A stretch of DNA of 64,000 nt. Origin: Fabrea salina (Eukaryota; Ciliophora; Heterotrichea; Heterotrichida; Fabreidae). Of the stretch, positions 8,017-16,907 are shown piece after piece. The translations under genes were made by a program, and so were the position numbers. The stretch's first letter is position 1. Each line of letters opens with the position of its first letter. The notes under the pieces are model-generated. The model saw only the letters and a list, made by a program, of their open reading frames with translations, searched no databases and was not told where the DNA came from. The stretch spans positions 124,001 through 188,000 of the forward strand of contig JALIHJ010000037.1 of the NCBI GenBank assembly GCA_022984795.1, given 5' to 3'.

Positions 8017-9255
8017 TTAGTAATTTAATTGGCTGTTCATGGCCTTTGCCAAGTTTTCGTTTATGGCTTTAAATATCTCTTGCAATAATTCAAGCGGCTC
8101 GTACTCAGGAGTTTCGTACTTACAGCCAAGTTTAAACCCAATTCTTTTTGCCCACTCAAGTGTAGTCAGCATTAGGCCTTCAGCTTCTTTAAGGTTATCG
8201 TAGTCGATTTCGTAGTGTTTTAGTTCAGACTCAATGGCTTCATTTAATTCACTGAATTCTTTATTAGGATTCCCAGTGACTCTTTGTCCTTCTACAAGGG
8301 CAACTTCTTTAAGTTCCTTGCGCAAGTGCTCACTTTTTTCTTTGATTTGGTCTAGTTGTTCTTCATGCTTGCTTACGTCTTCTAGCAACTCTTTGTAGTA
8401 AGTTTCCCTGTTAGTAAACCTCGCTACTATAGCTTTTGGGTCTGAAATCCCAGTGGAAGCTCTGATTTGATCAAAAGCTTCTACTAGTTCCATTGAAGCG
8501 CTTTGTTCGTCCCGGTACTTCTTTTTCATAAACAAGTGCCAGAACCTATGAATCAAGACTTGTTCTTGGTAGTATATTTCTTTGGAGTTTCTGAAGCCGT
8601 TTGCAGCTAGTTCAGCTACTTCTTTTTGCCTTTTGGTTCTTTGTTCCCTTCTCAAAGCAGCTTCTTGTCTGTACTGCATGTTTTTGTTCAAAGACTGGAG
8701 GCTTTCTTGCTTTTTCTTCTCTTCAGTTTTATAGTTTTTTTGGACTTCTTTGAGTTTGCTTAAGCTTTTGTGAAGGGTTTCTCTGGTTCTTCTGCGGTTT
8801 TTTTCTTCGGTTTCGAGAAGGCTTTGAGTGGACTTGAGCGTTTTAGAGAGTTGATTGGTTTTTTGGTTAATGCTGACTTTTTCCAAGCGAGTCCGTTTGA
8901 GCATGTGCTCGTAGCTTTTTTTAGTGTTGAGTTGTTCGGTTATTTGGTCACGGGTGCTTTCAAGAGTGGCTTCTAGGTCCTGAATTTTGGTTTGAGAGGC
9001 TTCAATCTGGGTTTTTTCTTGTTCTTCGATTGTTTCGAGTTGGGTTAGTTCTTTCTTAAGGTCTTCAAGTTCTTTTTTCTTTTTGATGTTTGACTGCTTG
9101 AGTTGGTCGTGCTTTTTCCGCGTGATGGACAAGTGCGTAAAGATTTCTTGGAGCTCGCCGTTTTCTAGTTCTTTGCGGTTTTCAAACACTTCGCTGTTTA
9201 GATTGTCTTCAATGCCAGGTTTCTTGGTGCGACTTAGAGTGCTTAGCTCTTCCAT
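8017..9255 (-). CDS. Coiled-coil protein resembling outer dynein arm docking complex subunits (ODAD1/ODAD3)
   Basis: A 412-residue, nearly continuous coiled coil from about residue 45. The region near residues 255-300 (VEAFDQIRASTGISDPKAIVARF, then ETYYKELLEDV) resembles the conserved segment of CCDC114/CCDC151 and Chlamydomonas DC2, where a similar K-x-x-TG-x-x-D motif occurs. Those proteins dock outer dynein arms onto axonemal doublets. The match is by motif memory, not a search; another axonemal coiled coil is possible. It lies between the CLU gene (16 bp upstream) and the polycystin gene (10 bp downstream) on the same strand. The stop is TAA. Confidence 0.6.
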   Translation of the reverse strand: MEELSTLSRTKKPGIEDNLNSEVFENRKELENGELQEIFTHLSITRKKHDQLKQSNIKKKKELEDLKKELTQLETIEEQEKTQIEASQTKIQDLEATLESTRDQITEQLNTKKSYEHMLKRTRLEKVSINQKTNQLSKTLKSTQSLLETEEKNRRRTRETLHKSLSKLKEVQKNYKTEEKKKQESLQSLNKNMQYRQEAALRREQRTKRQKEVAELAANGFRNSKEIYYQEQVLIHRFWHLFMKKKYRDEQSASMELVEAFDQIRASTGISDPKAIVARFTNRETYYKELLEDVSKHEEQLDQIKEKSEHLRKELKEVALVEGQRVTGNPNKEFSELNEAIESELKHYEIDYDNLKEAEGLMLTTLEWAKRIGFKLGCKYETPEYEPLELLQEIFKAINENLAKAMNSQLNY

Positions 9256-9271
9256 TTAATTATGATGACAA

Positions 9272-12200
9272 TTAGAATTCCAGTACTTCTACTCCAACTA
9301 TCTCAAAGATTCCTTGGATTTCAGTTAAGCAGTTTCTAAAGCTGTCTTGGTTTCTTTGGAACTGAGCTGACAGCTTAAGCACTTGGTTGAACAACTTGTG
9401 GATATACTTAGATAGACCTGCTTCTTGTTGAGTTTTAACTACCCAGCTGGGGTGCTTGATTCTTTCACTGGCTGCTACCAGTTCTTCGTCCTCAATCCAG
9501 TTTTGCAGTTCGGGGTCCATAAGTATTGATACTACTTTTTGCTTTTTTTCAGGCTCCATCAAAGCAAGTTTGGCTTCCATTACCATTGAAAGTACTTTTT
9601 CTACAAGTTCAGAGTCTTCTTGGGTGTTCCTTATAGACAGAATAGCCCACATCTTGTCTGAGTACTTAAGCATGAGTTGGTGGTTCAGAGTGTTTTTAGA
9701 GATGGTTAGGCCTAAAGCCAGTGCTTCACAGAGTTTATCGTAATGCTGAGCAACTTTAAAGTTATTAGCAGGGTCTTGTTCTTGTTCGAGTTCTTTAATT
9801 ATGCTTTCGTGAGTTTTGATGCAGTTAGAAATCAAAGGCAAGGCCCTTTCGTACTTCCCTCCAATAACTAACAAGTGAGAAAGCTGGGCACCTGTCGTTA
9901 CTGTCATAAGTGAGTCTTCCCCCAAAGAAGACTCATATATCGAGTAGGCTTTTTGCATAGAGTTCAGTGCGTCTTGGAAAGAGTCTATTCTGGTGTACAG
10001 GTCTCCTAGTTCTGCATAAACCTCAGCTGTGTGGGGGTGGTTGGGACCTAGGACTTTTAAGCAGCACATCAGTGCGTTTTTGTAAAGCATTAAGGAGTCT
10101 TCGTAGTTTTCTTGTTCGGAGTAAAGACTCCCCAAAGTGGTGTAAACAGTGGAGTGCAGTGGGTGGTAGGGACCCCAGTGGAACTCTATGGCGTTCAAGG
10201 CGTTGTCAAAGCACTGAAGTGCTTCTTCAGTCATGCCTTTACCCATAAGTGCTTTCATAAGCACACACCAGCTCTTGACGCTTTGGGCATGCAAAGGGTG
10301 TATCTGGATAAGGGCTTCTTTAACTCTAGAAATAGAGTTATCGTAGTCTTTAGAGTCTATGAGCATCTGGGCAATGTCCGAAAGCAAGGTGGATTCTCCG
10401 TAAAAATCAGGGTCGGAGTTAAGTGCTTTGCTGACTCTCAGCTTCAAAGAAGAGGCTTCCATAGCTAAACTGTGCTTTTTCTCCTGTTTGTAGTCTGAGT
10501 ACTTCTCTGCCAGAAACATGTACTCTACGTTTTTCATATTAAAAGTTTTGGTTTTTTCACAGATTTTTTCTAAGTTTTCTATGCAAAAAGGACTTTCAGT
10601 TTTAGCCAGTTTTACTTCAGTGTAAAAGTTAAGTTGCAAGGAGCAGTGGAACACTACTGCAAACAGCAAAGCGTTTAAGTTCACTTTGGACCTTTCTAAG
10701 CAAGTACTTGAAAAGTGCTCTTTGGCTTTGGGCAGCAGAATCTGGTTCCAGAAAGTATCAGTTTCTTGGCCAACTCCAAAAACTAAGTTTAAAAAGTCCA
10801 CTACTGCTTCTTTCTGAGCTTTTTCTAGTTCTTCGTTAGCTTTGACTGTGACTGGGTCTATTTGATGTAGGTTCTCCACGGTTTCTTCGTTAGGCATTTG
10901 GAGTTTTTTAGAGATCATTTTGGTAAAAGCTCTTTTCCTGAAAGGAGTGCTGTGGTAGTTAAGTAGGTCTTCGTCCACTTCAGAAACTTCAGGCAGTTTC
11001 TTTTCGGTGCTTTTGGCCTTTTGGATGTCCCTGTTGGTGTCTATAGTTTCGTACCTAGGACGAGTTTCTGAGTTGGAGTCAAACATTATCTGAGTCAGTT
11101 GGGTTGAAAGTAAGTGTTTGCAGGTCCTAGCTATCATTTCTACGTAACAGATTTCTTTAATGTGGGGAAGGTTGCTTAGTTCAGCTACTTTGCCCATGTA
11201 CCTTATATTGACTCCGTTACTGTGGAAAGCTTCTGTAAGGCTTCTAGAGTCCACTGGAAGTATTGTAAGCGAGTCCAAAAGTTCCACTAATTGAGGAACC
11301 TGAAAAGACTGCAGGTACCGACTTGCTTCTACTACTTCTAAGTCGTCTATATAGGTTTCTTGTTGGTTCATGTTTATGAAGGCGTCTGCTGAGAGTTGGG
11401 TTTCTAAGTTGCAGAAGAACTCAGGCCGCAGCTTCATAGAAAGGTCTGTTTTGTTCGAAGAGACTTCTAAGTCTACTGGAAGCAAGTCAGACACCTTTGC
11501 TAGGTAAATATGGTCTTCACAAGACTCTTTTTCAGGCATGTCCCCAACGTACTCTTTAACGTAGCTTTCAAGTTCTTTGTAGCCGTCGCTTTTGTGAAGC
11601 TGAGTAAACACACTCAAGTGCACATAGGCAGGGGGTTTTTCGTCGCCCCAGTGGAAAAGGTGTTCTTTGAGGTTTAAAACCTGAGATACAAACGAAAGGT
11701 TTTCGTAAACTTCTGTAGAAGTAAGGTAGACTCCTTCTGAGTCAGGGCCGTGGACAAGTGACTTCTGCTCGTCAAGAGGAGCCAAGGCCATGACTAGCAT
11801 TCTGAACCCTTTGTAGTCCACAACACAAGTCAAAGGCAACCTAAAGTTAAAGTCTTCTTCTTTGCGGCCTAACAAGTAAAGTGCGTCGAATACCATGTCA
11901 CTTGCTCTGAATTCGTGCCCAAACAACTTGAAGTTGCTTTCAGTGCTCCAAGTCAGTCTGAAAATCATGTTTTGGTACACGTAAAAAGGAGCAGAAACTT
12001 CTTCTAAAGCCTGGAACTTGCGTTTAGACTTAGGGAGTCCTAACTCATCAATGATCATTTTAGAAGAACTAACAGCTTTTTCCCTGAAGTAGCCCACATG
12101 CTTAAAAAGCCGAATTCCATAGTTAAGGTTCTCTTCAAAGTTGTCTTTGTAAGCAAGGGTTTGGCTCCAAAGTTTCTGGAACCTGTAGTCCCAGGAGTTC

Positions 12201-12898
12201 TCCACTAACTTTTTGTAGTTTTCTCTTTTGCGGGTTTCTTCTTCTTGTTTCTTTTTCTTTTCAGCTTCTTCTTGGAGTCGCTTCATTTCTTTTTCAATTT
12301 GTTCTTTTTTCTTTTGTTCTTCGATTTCTTTTTCTCTTTGGCGGTTGCGTCTTTTTTCGAGTTCCATTAAGCGTTGGAATTCTTCTTCTTCTCTTTTCTG
12401 GACTTCTTCAGGGTCCTCTTCTGGGATTTTGGCTTCTTCTGGGATTTCTTGGTACTCTTCTGGGTTGGTGTCTTCTTTGGCCCTTTCTAGTTGGTCTATC
12501 CACTCGTTCAAGAGTTTTTCTGAACCTACTGAAAACACCCAGGCTTTTTTGCGGAGTTTGTTTTGTTTCTGAATGTTAAAAGACACTTCGAACACAAAGG
12601 GTTGGTTCTTCCTGCGTAGGTTTGAAGGGTCTAGTCTTCTGATTTCGCAGTCCCGAATGGGTACAGTCGCTTTGTAGTTCTCGTAACCCATTCCAGCCTT
12701 TTTTTGTTCTTTAGGAATTTTGAGTTCTTTGCGGTAGTAAGCAAGACTTCCATCTTTCAAGACCAAGTACCTTCGGTTCCAAAAGTACTTGCTGTTCGAG
12801 AGTTTAAGCACTACGCTTTCAAACTTCTGGTCTTCTTTAAAGCTGCTTGCAATTGAAGCAAAGATGTGTGGAGCTTTTTCACGGGAAACTATGTTCAT
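9272..12898 (-). CDS. CLU/CLUH-family protein with N-terminal PH domain and C-terminal TPRs
   Basis: 1,208 residues. Residues about 25-145 form a PH domain (KYFWNRRYLVLKDGSLAYYRKE, and WVFSVGSEKLLNEWIDQLERA as its last helix). A Glu/Lys-rich helix follows (about 165-235). The CLU domain comes next (about 310-520, RLTWSTESNFKLFGHEFRA, then CVVDYKGFRMLVMALAPL). The C-terminal third has kinesin-light-chain-like TPRs (HPLHSTVYTTLGSLYSEQENY, HPHTAEVYAELGDLYTRIDSF). CLU proteins bind mRNAs for mitochondrial proteins and control mitochondrial distribution. A PH domain is not part of the CLU/CLUH architecture I know in animals, yeast or plants. The start ATG at 12898 follows TATATTTAAAA on the minus strand. 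Confidence 0.88.
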   Translation of the reverse strand: MNIVSREKAPHIFASIASSFKEDQKFESVVLKLSNSKYFWNRRYLVLKDGSLAYYRKELKIPKEQKKAGMGYENYKATVPIRDCEIRRLDPSNLRRKNQPFVFEVSFNIQKQNKLRKKAWVFSVGSEKLLNEWIDQLERAKEDTNPEEYQEIPEEAKIPEEDPEEVQKREEEEFQRLMELEKRRNRQREKEIEEQKKKEQIEKEMKRLQEEAEKKKKQEEETRKRENYKKLVENSWDYRFQKLWSQTLAYKDNFEENLNYGIRLFKHVGYFREKAVSSSKMIIDELGLPKSKRKFQALEEVSAPFYVYQNMIFRLTWSTESNFKLFGHEFRASDMVFDALYLLGRKEEDFNFRLPLTCVVDYKGFRMLVMALAPLDEQKSLVHGPDSEGVYLTSTEVYENLSFVSQVLNLKEHLFHWGDEKPPAYVHLSVFTQLHKSDGYKELESYVKEYVGDMPEKESCEDHIYLAKVSDLLPVDLEVSSNKTDLSMKLRPEFFCNLETQLSADAFINMNQQETYIDDLEVVEASRYLQSFQVPQLVELLDSLTILPVDSRSLTEAFHSNGVNIRYMGKVAELSNLPHIKEICYVEMIARTCKHLLSTQLTQIMFDSNSETRPRYETIDTNRDIQKAKSTEKKLPEVSEVDEDLLNYHSTPFRKRAFTKMISKKLQMPNEETVENLHQIDPVTVKANEELEKAQKEAVVDFLNLVFGVGQETDTFWNQILLPKAKEHFSSTCLERSKVNLNALLFAVVFHCSLQLNFYTEVKLAKTESPFCIENLEKICEKTKTFNMKNVEYMFLAEKYSDYKQEKKHSLAMEASSLKLRVSKALNSDPDFYGESTLLSDIAQMLIDSKDYDNSISRVKEALIQIHPLHAQSVKSWCVLMKALMGKGMTEEALQCFDNALNAIEFHWGPYHPLHSTVYTTLGSLYSEQENYEDSLMLYKNALMCCLKVLGPNHPHTAEVYAELGDLYTRIDSFQDALNSMQKAYSIYESSLGEDSLMTVTTGAQLSHLLVIGGKYERALPLISNCIKTHESIIKELEQEQDPANNFKVAQHYDKLCEALALGLTISKNTLNHQLMLKYSDKMWAILSIRNTQEDSELVEKVLSMVMEAKLALMEPEKKQKVVSILMDPELQNWIEDEELVAASERIKHPSWVVKTQQEAGLSKYIHKLFNQVLKLSAQFQRNQDSFRNCLTEIQGIFEIVGVEVLEF

Positions 12899-12979
12899 TT
12901 TTAAATATAGCTGGGCTTATGAACCCCAAAGACCTAGTTAGAGTTTAGAGTTAACACAGAACAAGCAAAGTTATTATAA
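12899..12979. promoter_or_regulatory. Divergent spacer between CLU gene and the 205-residue membrane protein gene
   Basis: 81 bp, AT-rich at both ends. TATATTTAAAA precedes the minus ATG and ATTATAA directly precedes the plus ATG. No other signal is seen. Confidence 0.45.
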
Positions 12980-13597
12980 ATGGCTCACGACCGCTTTCCA
13001 GAGAATCCGGTAGTCTTTACCCACAAAGACTTCGGCGCTGCTAACTTCGACGCCAATCTGCCCAACTCTTACGAGCGCATGTGGATGGTTTGCCGTGCAA
13101 TCAACTTTGACCTGGACAACTACAACAAGTTGTACGCAAATCCAGATGTAGCTCTCAAAAAGCGGTACTCCAAAAACTTCTTAAGGTTTGCAGAAAGCCC
13201 CCTTAACTACTTGTACTGGCACACCCTCCGCTACTGGCAGAACGGCACCTTCAAGCTTTTGCCTTTTTACTTCAGCATTACAGTCCTTGCAACCTGGTGG
13301 ATTAGTGGCAGCAACAACTACAGGGGTTCTGTGCACACCGCTTTGGAAAGGACTTACGAAGGACACCAACAGTACGAATTCCCCATCGAAACTTTCTCTT
13401 TCAACAAGAAACTGACTTTGCAGTTCCACGAACACGAATTCATGATGGACAAGGGTATGATTTCTCAGAAAGCTGCTCCTCCTTACCCTAAGTTTGCCAG
13501 AATCAATAACTACGTGAGGGACCAAAACTTAAGGAAGTACTTCGCCCATAGAGAAAGAAGAGATGTTGACCCTTTTACTGGAAAGCCTAATAACTAA
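12980..13597 (+). CDS. Membrane protein, possibly a mitochondrial respiratory-chain accessory subunit
   Basis: A 205-residue protein I cannot name. It is rich in aromatic residues and histidine. It has one clear hydrophobic segment near residues 92-110 (LLPFYFSITVLATWWISG), with soluble parts on both sides. The N-terminus reads MAHDRFPENPVVFTHKDFG and the C-terminus is basic (KYFAHRERRDVDPFTG). This composition, with a single helix and many Arg/His/Tyr, resembles lineage-specific accessory subunits of ciliate mitochondrial complexes, but this is inference only. The start is supported by TTATAA touching ATG. Codon use is strongly C-ending (AAC, TAC, GAC), consistent with good expression. Confidence 0.72.
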   Translation: MAHDRFPENPVVFTHKDFGAANFDANLPNSYERMWMVCRAINFDLDNYNKLYANPDVALKKRYSKNFLRFAESPLNYLYWHTLRYWQNGTFKLLPFYFSITVLATWWISGSNNYRGSVHTALERTYEGHQQYEFPIETFSFNKKLTLQFHEHEFMMDKGMISQKAAPPYPKFARINNYVRDQNLRKYFAHRERRDVDPFTGKPNN

Positions 13598-13679
13598 CCT
13601 AGGCGTATTTACCCCAAGTTAACTTTTAAAGTTAGGTGTTGTATGAAGCTAAGCAGTTCATAGTCACTCCTTCAAATAA

Positions 13680-15893
13680 ATGGCATCTCGGTCAACTTTT
13701 GAGAAGTTTGAAGTTAGAGGAGACGTTCCTTTGCCAAGGTTTGGGCACACTATCACCCTAATATCCCGCTCGAAATTAATTTTGTTTGGAGGTGCAACGG
13801 GAGACACTGGAAGGTACTCAATTACTGGAGACACTTACTATCTAGATCTTTCAACACGCACTTGGTCCCGTTTGCGTGCTTCGGGGACCCAGCCTTCTCC
13901 CAGAGCAGCCCATGCTAGTTCTACAGTGGACTCGCTTCAAATGGTTATTTACGGCGGGGCCACTGGGGGAGGGAGTTTAGCTAGTGACGACTTGTTTCTG
14001 TTAGATTTGAGAAACGGAGAAAACAATGCCTCCTGGATGGTAGTGCCTGTGATAGGAACTACTCCTGGCAGGCGGTACGGGCACACTATAGTTTTTTCTA
14101 AACCTCACTTATTAGTTTTCGGAGGAAACACAGGTTCTGAAACTGTCAATGACGTTTGGTGCTTGAATGTAGAGAAGTCTCCTTTCAACTGGAACAAAGT
14201 CGAAGTCAAGAACGAAAAACCACCTGCCAGGGTTTACCACTCGGCTAGCATCTGCTCAACTGGTTCAGCTACTGGAATGATGGTGGTCTTTGGAGGCAGA
14301 GCTACTGACTCAAGTGCCTTAAGTGACACTTGGGGACTTAGAAGACACCGGGACGGAAGATGGGACTGGGTGAAGGCGCCTTACAGGTCTGGAGGCAGCC
14401 AAGCTACTCCGCGGTACCAGCACACCACTGTCTTTGTGGGGTCTGCTATGGTTGTGGTTGGGGGAAGAACTAACACTGTAGGGGAGTCTGTGCCCTTAGA
14501 AGTTTACGACACCGAAACTTCGGAGTGGTACAGGTTTCCCGCCATATTGAGGTTCAGACACGCTTGTGTGAATTTGGAGTCTTGGATATACGTGCACGGG
14601 GGGTTTGAGCACGAGACCCCTAACATTCCCACTGACAACATTTCAAGGATTGACGTGACGAAGCTTTTCCAGGGATACAGCAACTTACTTCCCAAGAACC
14701 TTGAAAGACCCCTGCCCAACGTGCCTGCTGCAGGCTTGGCTGCTGCTCCACCTGAAATTGAAAACAAGAACCCTCCCCAGTTCCTCAACGAGTCCCGCGA
14801 AAAAGGAAACCCTTTGCACAACTTGTTCATAAATCACCTACTGAGACCTGGAGAATGGAACACCCCTGCTAATTCTCGGTTTAGCTTTAGAAAGGAGCAC
14901 ATTTACGCGCTCACTGAAGAATGCCAAAAAGTCCTTAAGTCAAACCCAATGGTGCTTCGTTTGAGGGCTCCAATTAAGGTATTTGGGGACGTTCACGGGC
15001 AGTATGCCGACTTAATGAGGTTCTTTGACTTGTACGGGTCTCCTAGCGACAACAAAAAGGTAGGGGGCGACTTAGAAGGGTTTGATTACTTGTTTTTAGG
15101 GGACTTCGTAGACAGGGGTTCTCACTCGCTTGAGACTATATGCTTGTTGATGTCTCTTAAGTGCAAGTTCCCCGAACACATCCACCTCATAAGAGGAAAC
15201 CACGAAGACAAGTGGATAAACAACGCTTTTGGGTTCGCTGACGAGTGCCAGTTGCGCTTGGGAGAGGATATCAACGACCCTAAGTCAATCTTTAACAGAA
15301 TCAACAGAATGTTTGAGTACTTGCCTTTAGGAGCAGTTATTGAAGACAAGGTTCTGTGCTTGCACGGGGGAATAGGAAGCACTCTTCACTCCATTGATCA
15401 AATAGAGTCTATTCCACGACCTCTTGAAGTGGTTCACGAAGTCACTAACGACTTGCAGCAACTAGTAGTAGACATACTTTGGAGTGACCCGACTGACTGC
15501 GACCAAGAAGTAGGAATTCAGCCTAACGTGATAAGAGACCCCAACGGCACAGGAAACATTGTGAAGTTCGGTCCCGACAGAGTCAAAGAGTTTTTGAAAG
15601 AAAACAACTTGTCCATGATAATCCGAGCCCACGAGTGCGTAATGGACGGCTTTGAAAGGTTTGCTTCAGGGGATCTGATTACTGTGTTTTCGGCAACTGA
15701 CTACTGTGGAAGGCACAAGAACGCAGGAGCAGTGCTTTCTTTTAAGAAAAACCTAGAAATCAAGCCTAAGTTGATATACCCTGTAGATAATCCTTACGGG
15801 TGCAACTGGATAGAAAGCGAAGAGTCTCTAAAGAAACGTCCCCCCACTCCTCCTAGGTGGCGCAATACAGGGCCTAGAAAGTCCTATGAATAA
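13680..15893 (+). CDS. Protein phosphatase with Kelch-like repeats (PPKL/BSU1 family)
   Basis: 737 residues. Residues 1-330 contain Kelch blades (RFGHTITLISRSKLILFGGA, RYGHTIVFSKPHLLVFGGN, RYQHTTVFVGSAMVVVGGR). A Pro/Asn-rich linker follows. The PP1-type catalytic domain covers about 400-705 with the metal-binding motifs GDVHGQ (near 437), GDFVDRG (near 474), RGNHE (near 505) and LHGGIG, and ends SATDYCG. This fusion is known in plants (BSU1), green algae and apicomplexan/ciliate alveolates, where PPKL acts in polarity and motility. All catalytic residues that I can recognise are present. Neighbours: 82 bp after the membrane protein gene, 15 bp before an EF-hand gene on the same strand. Confidence 0.95.
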   Translation: MASRSTFEKFEVRGDVPLPRFGHTITLISRSKLILFGGATGDTGRYSITGDTYYLDLSTRTWSRLRASGTQPSPRAAHASSTVDSLQMVIYGGATGGGSLASDDLFLLDLRNGENNASWMVVPVIGTTPGRRYGHTIVFSKPHLLVFGGNTGSETVNDVWCLNVEKSPFNWNKVEVKNEKPPARVYHSASICSTGSATGMMVVFGGRATDSSALSDTWGLRRHRDGRWDWVKAPYRSGGSQATPRYQHTTVFVGSAMVVVGGRTNTVGESVPLEVYDTETSEWYRFPAILRFRHACVNLESWIYVHGGFEHETPNIPTDNISRIDVTKLFQGYSNLLPKNLERPLPNVPAAGLAAAPPEIENKNPPQFLNESREKGNPLHNLFINHLLRPGEWNTPANSRFSFRKEHIYALTEECQKVLKSNPMVLRLRAPIKVFGDVHGQYADLMRFFDLYGSPSDNKKVGGDLEGFDYLFLGDFVDRGSHSLETICLLMSLKCKFPEHIHLIRGNHEDKWINNAFGFADECQLRLGEDINDPKSIFNRINRMFEYLPLGAVIEDKVLCLHGGIGSTLHSIDQIESIPRPLEVVHEVTNDLQQLVVDILWSDPTDCDQEVGIQPNVIRDPNGTGNIVKFGPDRVKEFLKENNLSMIIRAHECVMDGFERFASGDLITVFSATDYCGRHKNAGAVLSFKKNLEIKPKLIYPVDNPYGCNWIESEESLKKRPPTPPRWRNTGPRKSYE

Positions 15894-15908
15894 TGTTAAC
15901 TATAATAA

Positions 15909-16205
15909 ATGTCAGACCAGCAACTAGTCCTTACTCCAGAAGAAATTGAGACGTTTAACACTACTCTTTACGAGTTCCTTGCTAAGCACGACGAATCCAA
16001 GCTAGAAGTTCTTTTCAATCTTTTTGACAGAGACAAAAACGGACTCATTTCCCCTGATGAGTTAAAAGCTGTGATGGAGCAAGTATCGGGACACGGCTTC
16101 AGTGATGAAAGAGTTCAGAGCATAATTAGTTCAGCCGACATAAACCAAGATGGACTCATCGACATAAGAGAGTTCGTGCAGGTCATGAAGAAACTCAATG
16201 ACTAG
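15909..16205 (+). CDS. Small two-EF-hand calcium-binding protein
   Basis: 98 residues. EF loop 1 is DRDKNGLISPDE (near 46-57) and EF loop 2 is DINQDGLIDIRE (near 78-89). Both have the acidic residues at positions 1, 3, 5 and 12 needed for calcium. An N-terminal helix precedes them. It is half the length of calmodulin or centrin, so it is a single EF-hand pair, perhaps a regulatory light chain or sensor. TATAATAA lies directly before ATG. The stop TAG is 6 bp before the next gene. The partner protein is unknown. Confidence 0.9.
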   Translation: MSDQQLVLTPEEIETFNTTLYEFLAKHDESKLEVLFNLFDRDKNGLISPDELKAVMEQVSGHGFSDERVQSIISSADINQDGLIDIREFVQVMKKLND

Positions 16206-16211
16206 CTCATA

Positions 16212-16907
16212 ATGAAATCTAACTTAATTAAGTTTTTACTAGAAGCTTCGGAAGCCAAAAAAGAAAACCAAGACAAACTAGTTGCTGGCATAGCTCAGCA
16301 GTTCCCTGAAAGAACCCTAGTTTTGCCTCCGGCTATTAAGTTAGGCATTCCTCAGGTAGACAGAGCTTTATCAGACACTACTTTACTTGAAATCCAAGGA
16401 AAGTCAGGTAGTGGAAAAACCTCAATTTGCAAGAAAATAGCCCAAAAAGCTACAGGTTCTGTGTTGTATGTAAGCACCTCTAAAGCTAGTTCTTTGCACT
16501 TTGCCCACAGTTTAGTAGGAGTTATTTAGGGTTTTCCAGAGAACCTTAAAGTCCAAGCAGTGTTTACTCTTAAAAGTTTGCTGTGTGTTTTGTTTTCAGT
16601 GAAACACAGCTTGATAATAGTGGAAGGGATATCTGCTTTGCTTTTTGCAGAAGAAGAAAAAGTGCATTCTAGGGAGTTGTGCATTGAACTAGAAAGCACT
16701 TTGAAAGAACTCAGCAGGGAGTCTCAAGTAGTAGTTACTAGCAACATAAGTGGAAGCGGAGATGTGCTTGGAATGTACTTGTGGCACCAAGCACTTCCTT
16801 ACCAAGTGTTTGTCCAAAAAGTAAGTTCAAATCTAGAAGTCACCCTTATTGCAGAGAACGTAATGTTTACTCAGACCAGGATCCTAGAAGTCTTAATAGA
16901 TGGATAA
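16212..16907 (+). CDS. RecA/RAD51-like ATPase (RAD51 paralog-like)
   Basis: A short RecA-fold protein, 226 residues after removal of a 15-nt intron (16515-16529). Walker A is GKSGSGKT near residue 63 and a Walker B-like strand is SLIIVEGISALL near 136-147. The typical RAD51 feature LLEIQGKSGSGKTSICKKIA is clear. Without splicing the frame stops five residues past the intron start; with splicing it continues HSL-GFPENLKVQ to the end. It is shorter than RAD51 (about 340) and lacks an obvious N-terminal DNA-binding domain, as in XRCC2/RAD51D/SWSAP1-type paralogs; I cannot choose among these. Its last 8 bases overlap the start of the PP2A scaffold gene in another frame. Confidence 0.82.
16515..16529 (+). 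other. 15-nt spliceosomal intron in the RAD51-like gene
   Basis: GTAGGAGTTATTTAG, phase 0 between TTA and GGT. It ends in an in-frame TAG. Removal joins the Walker A half to the Walker B half of the ATPase in one frame. Confidence 0.9.
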
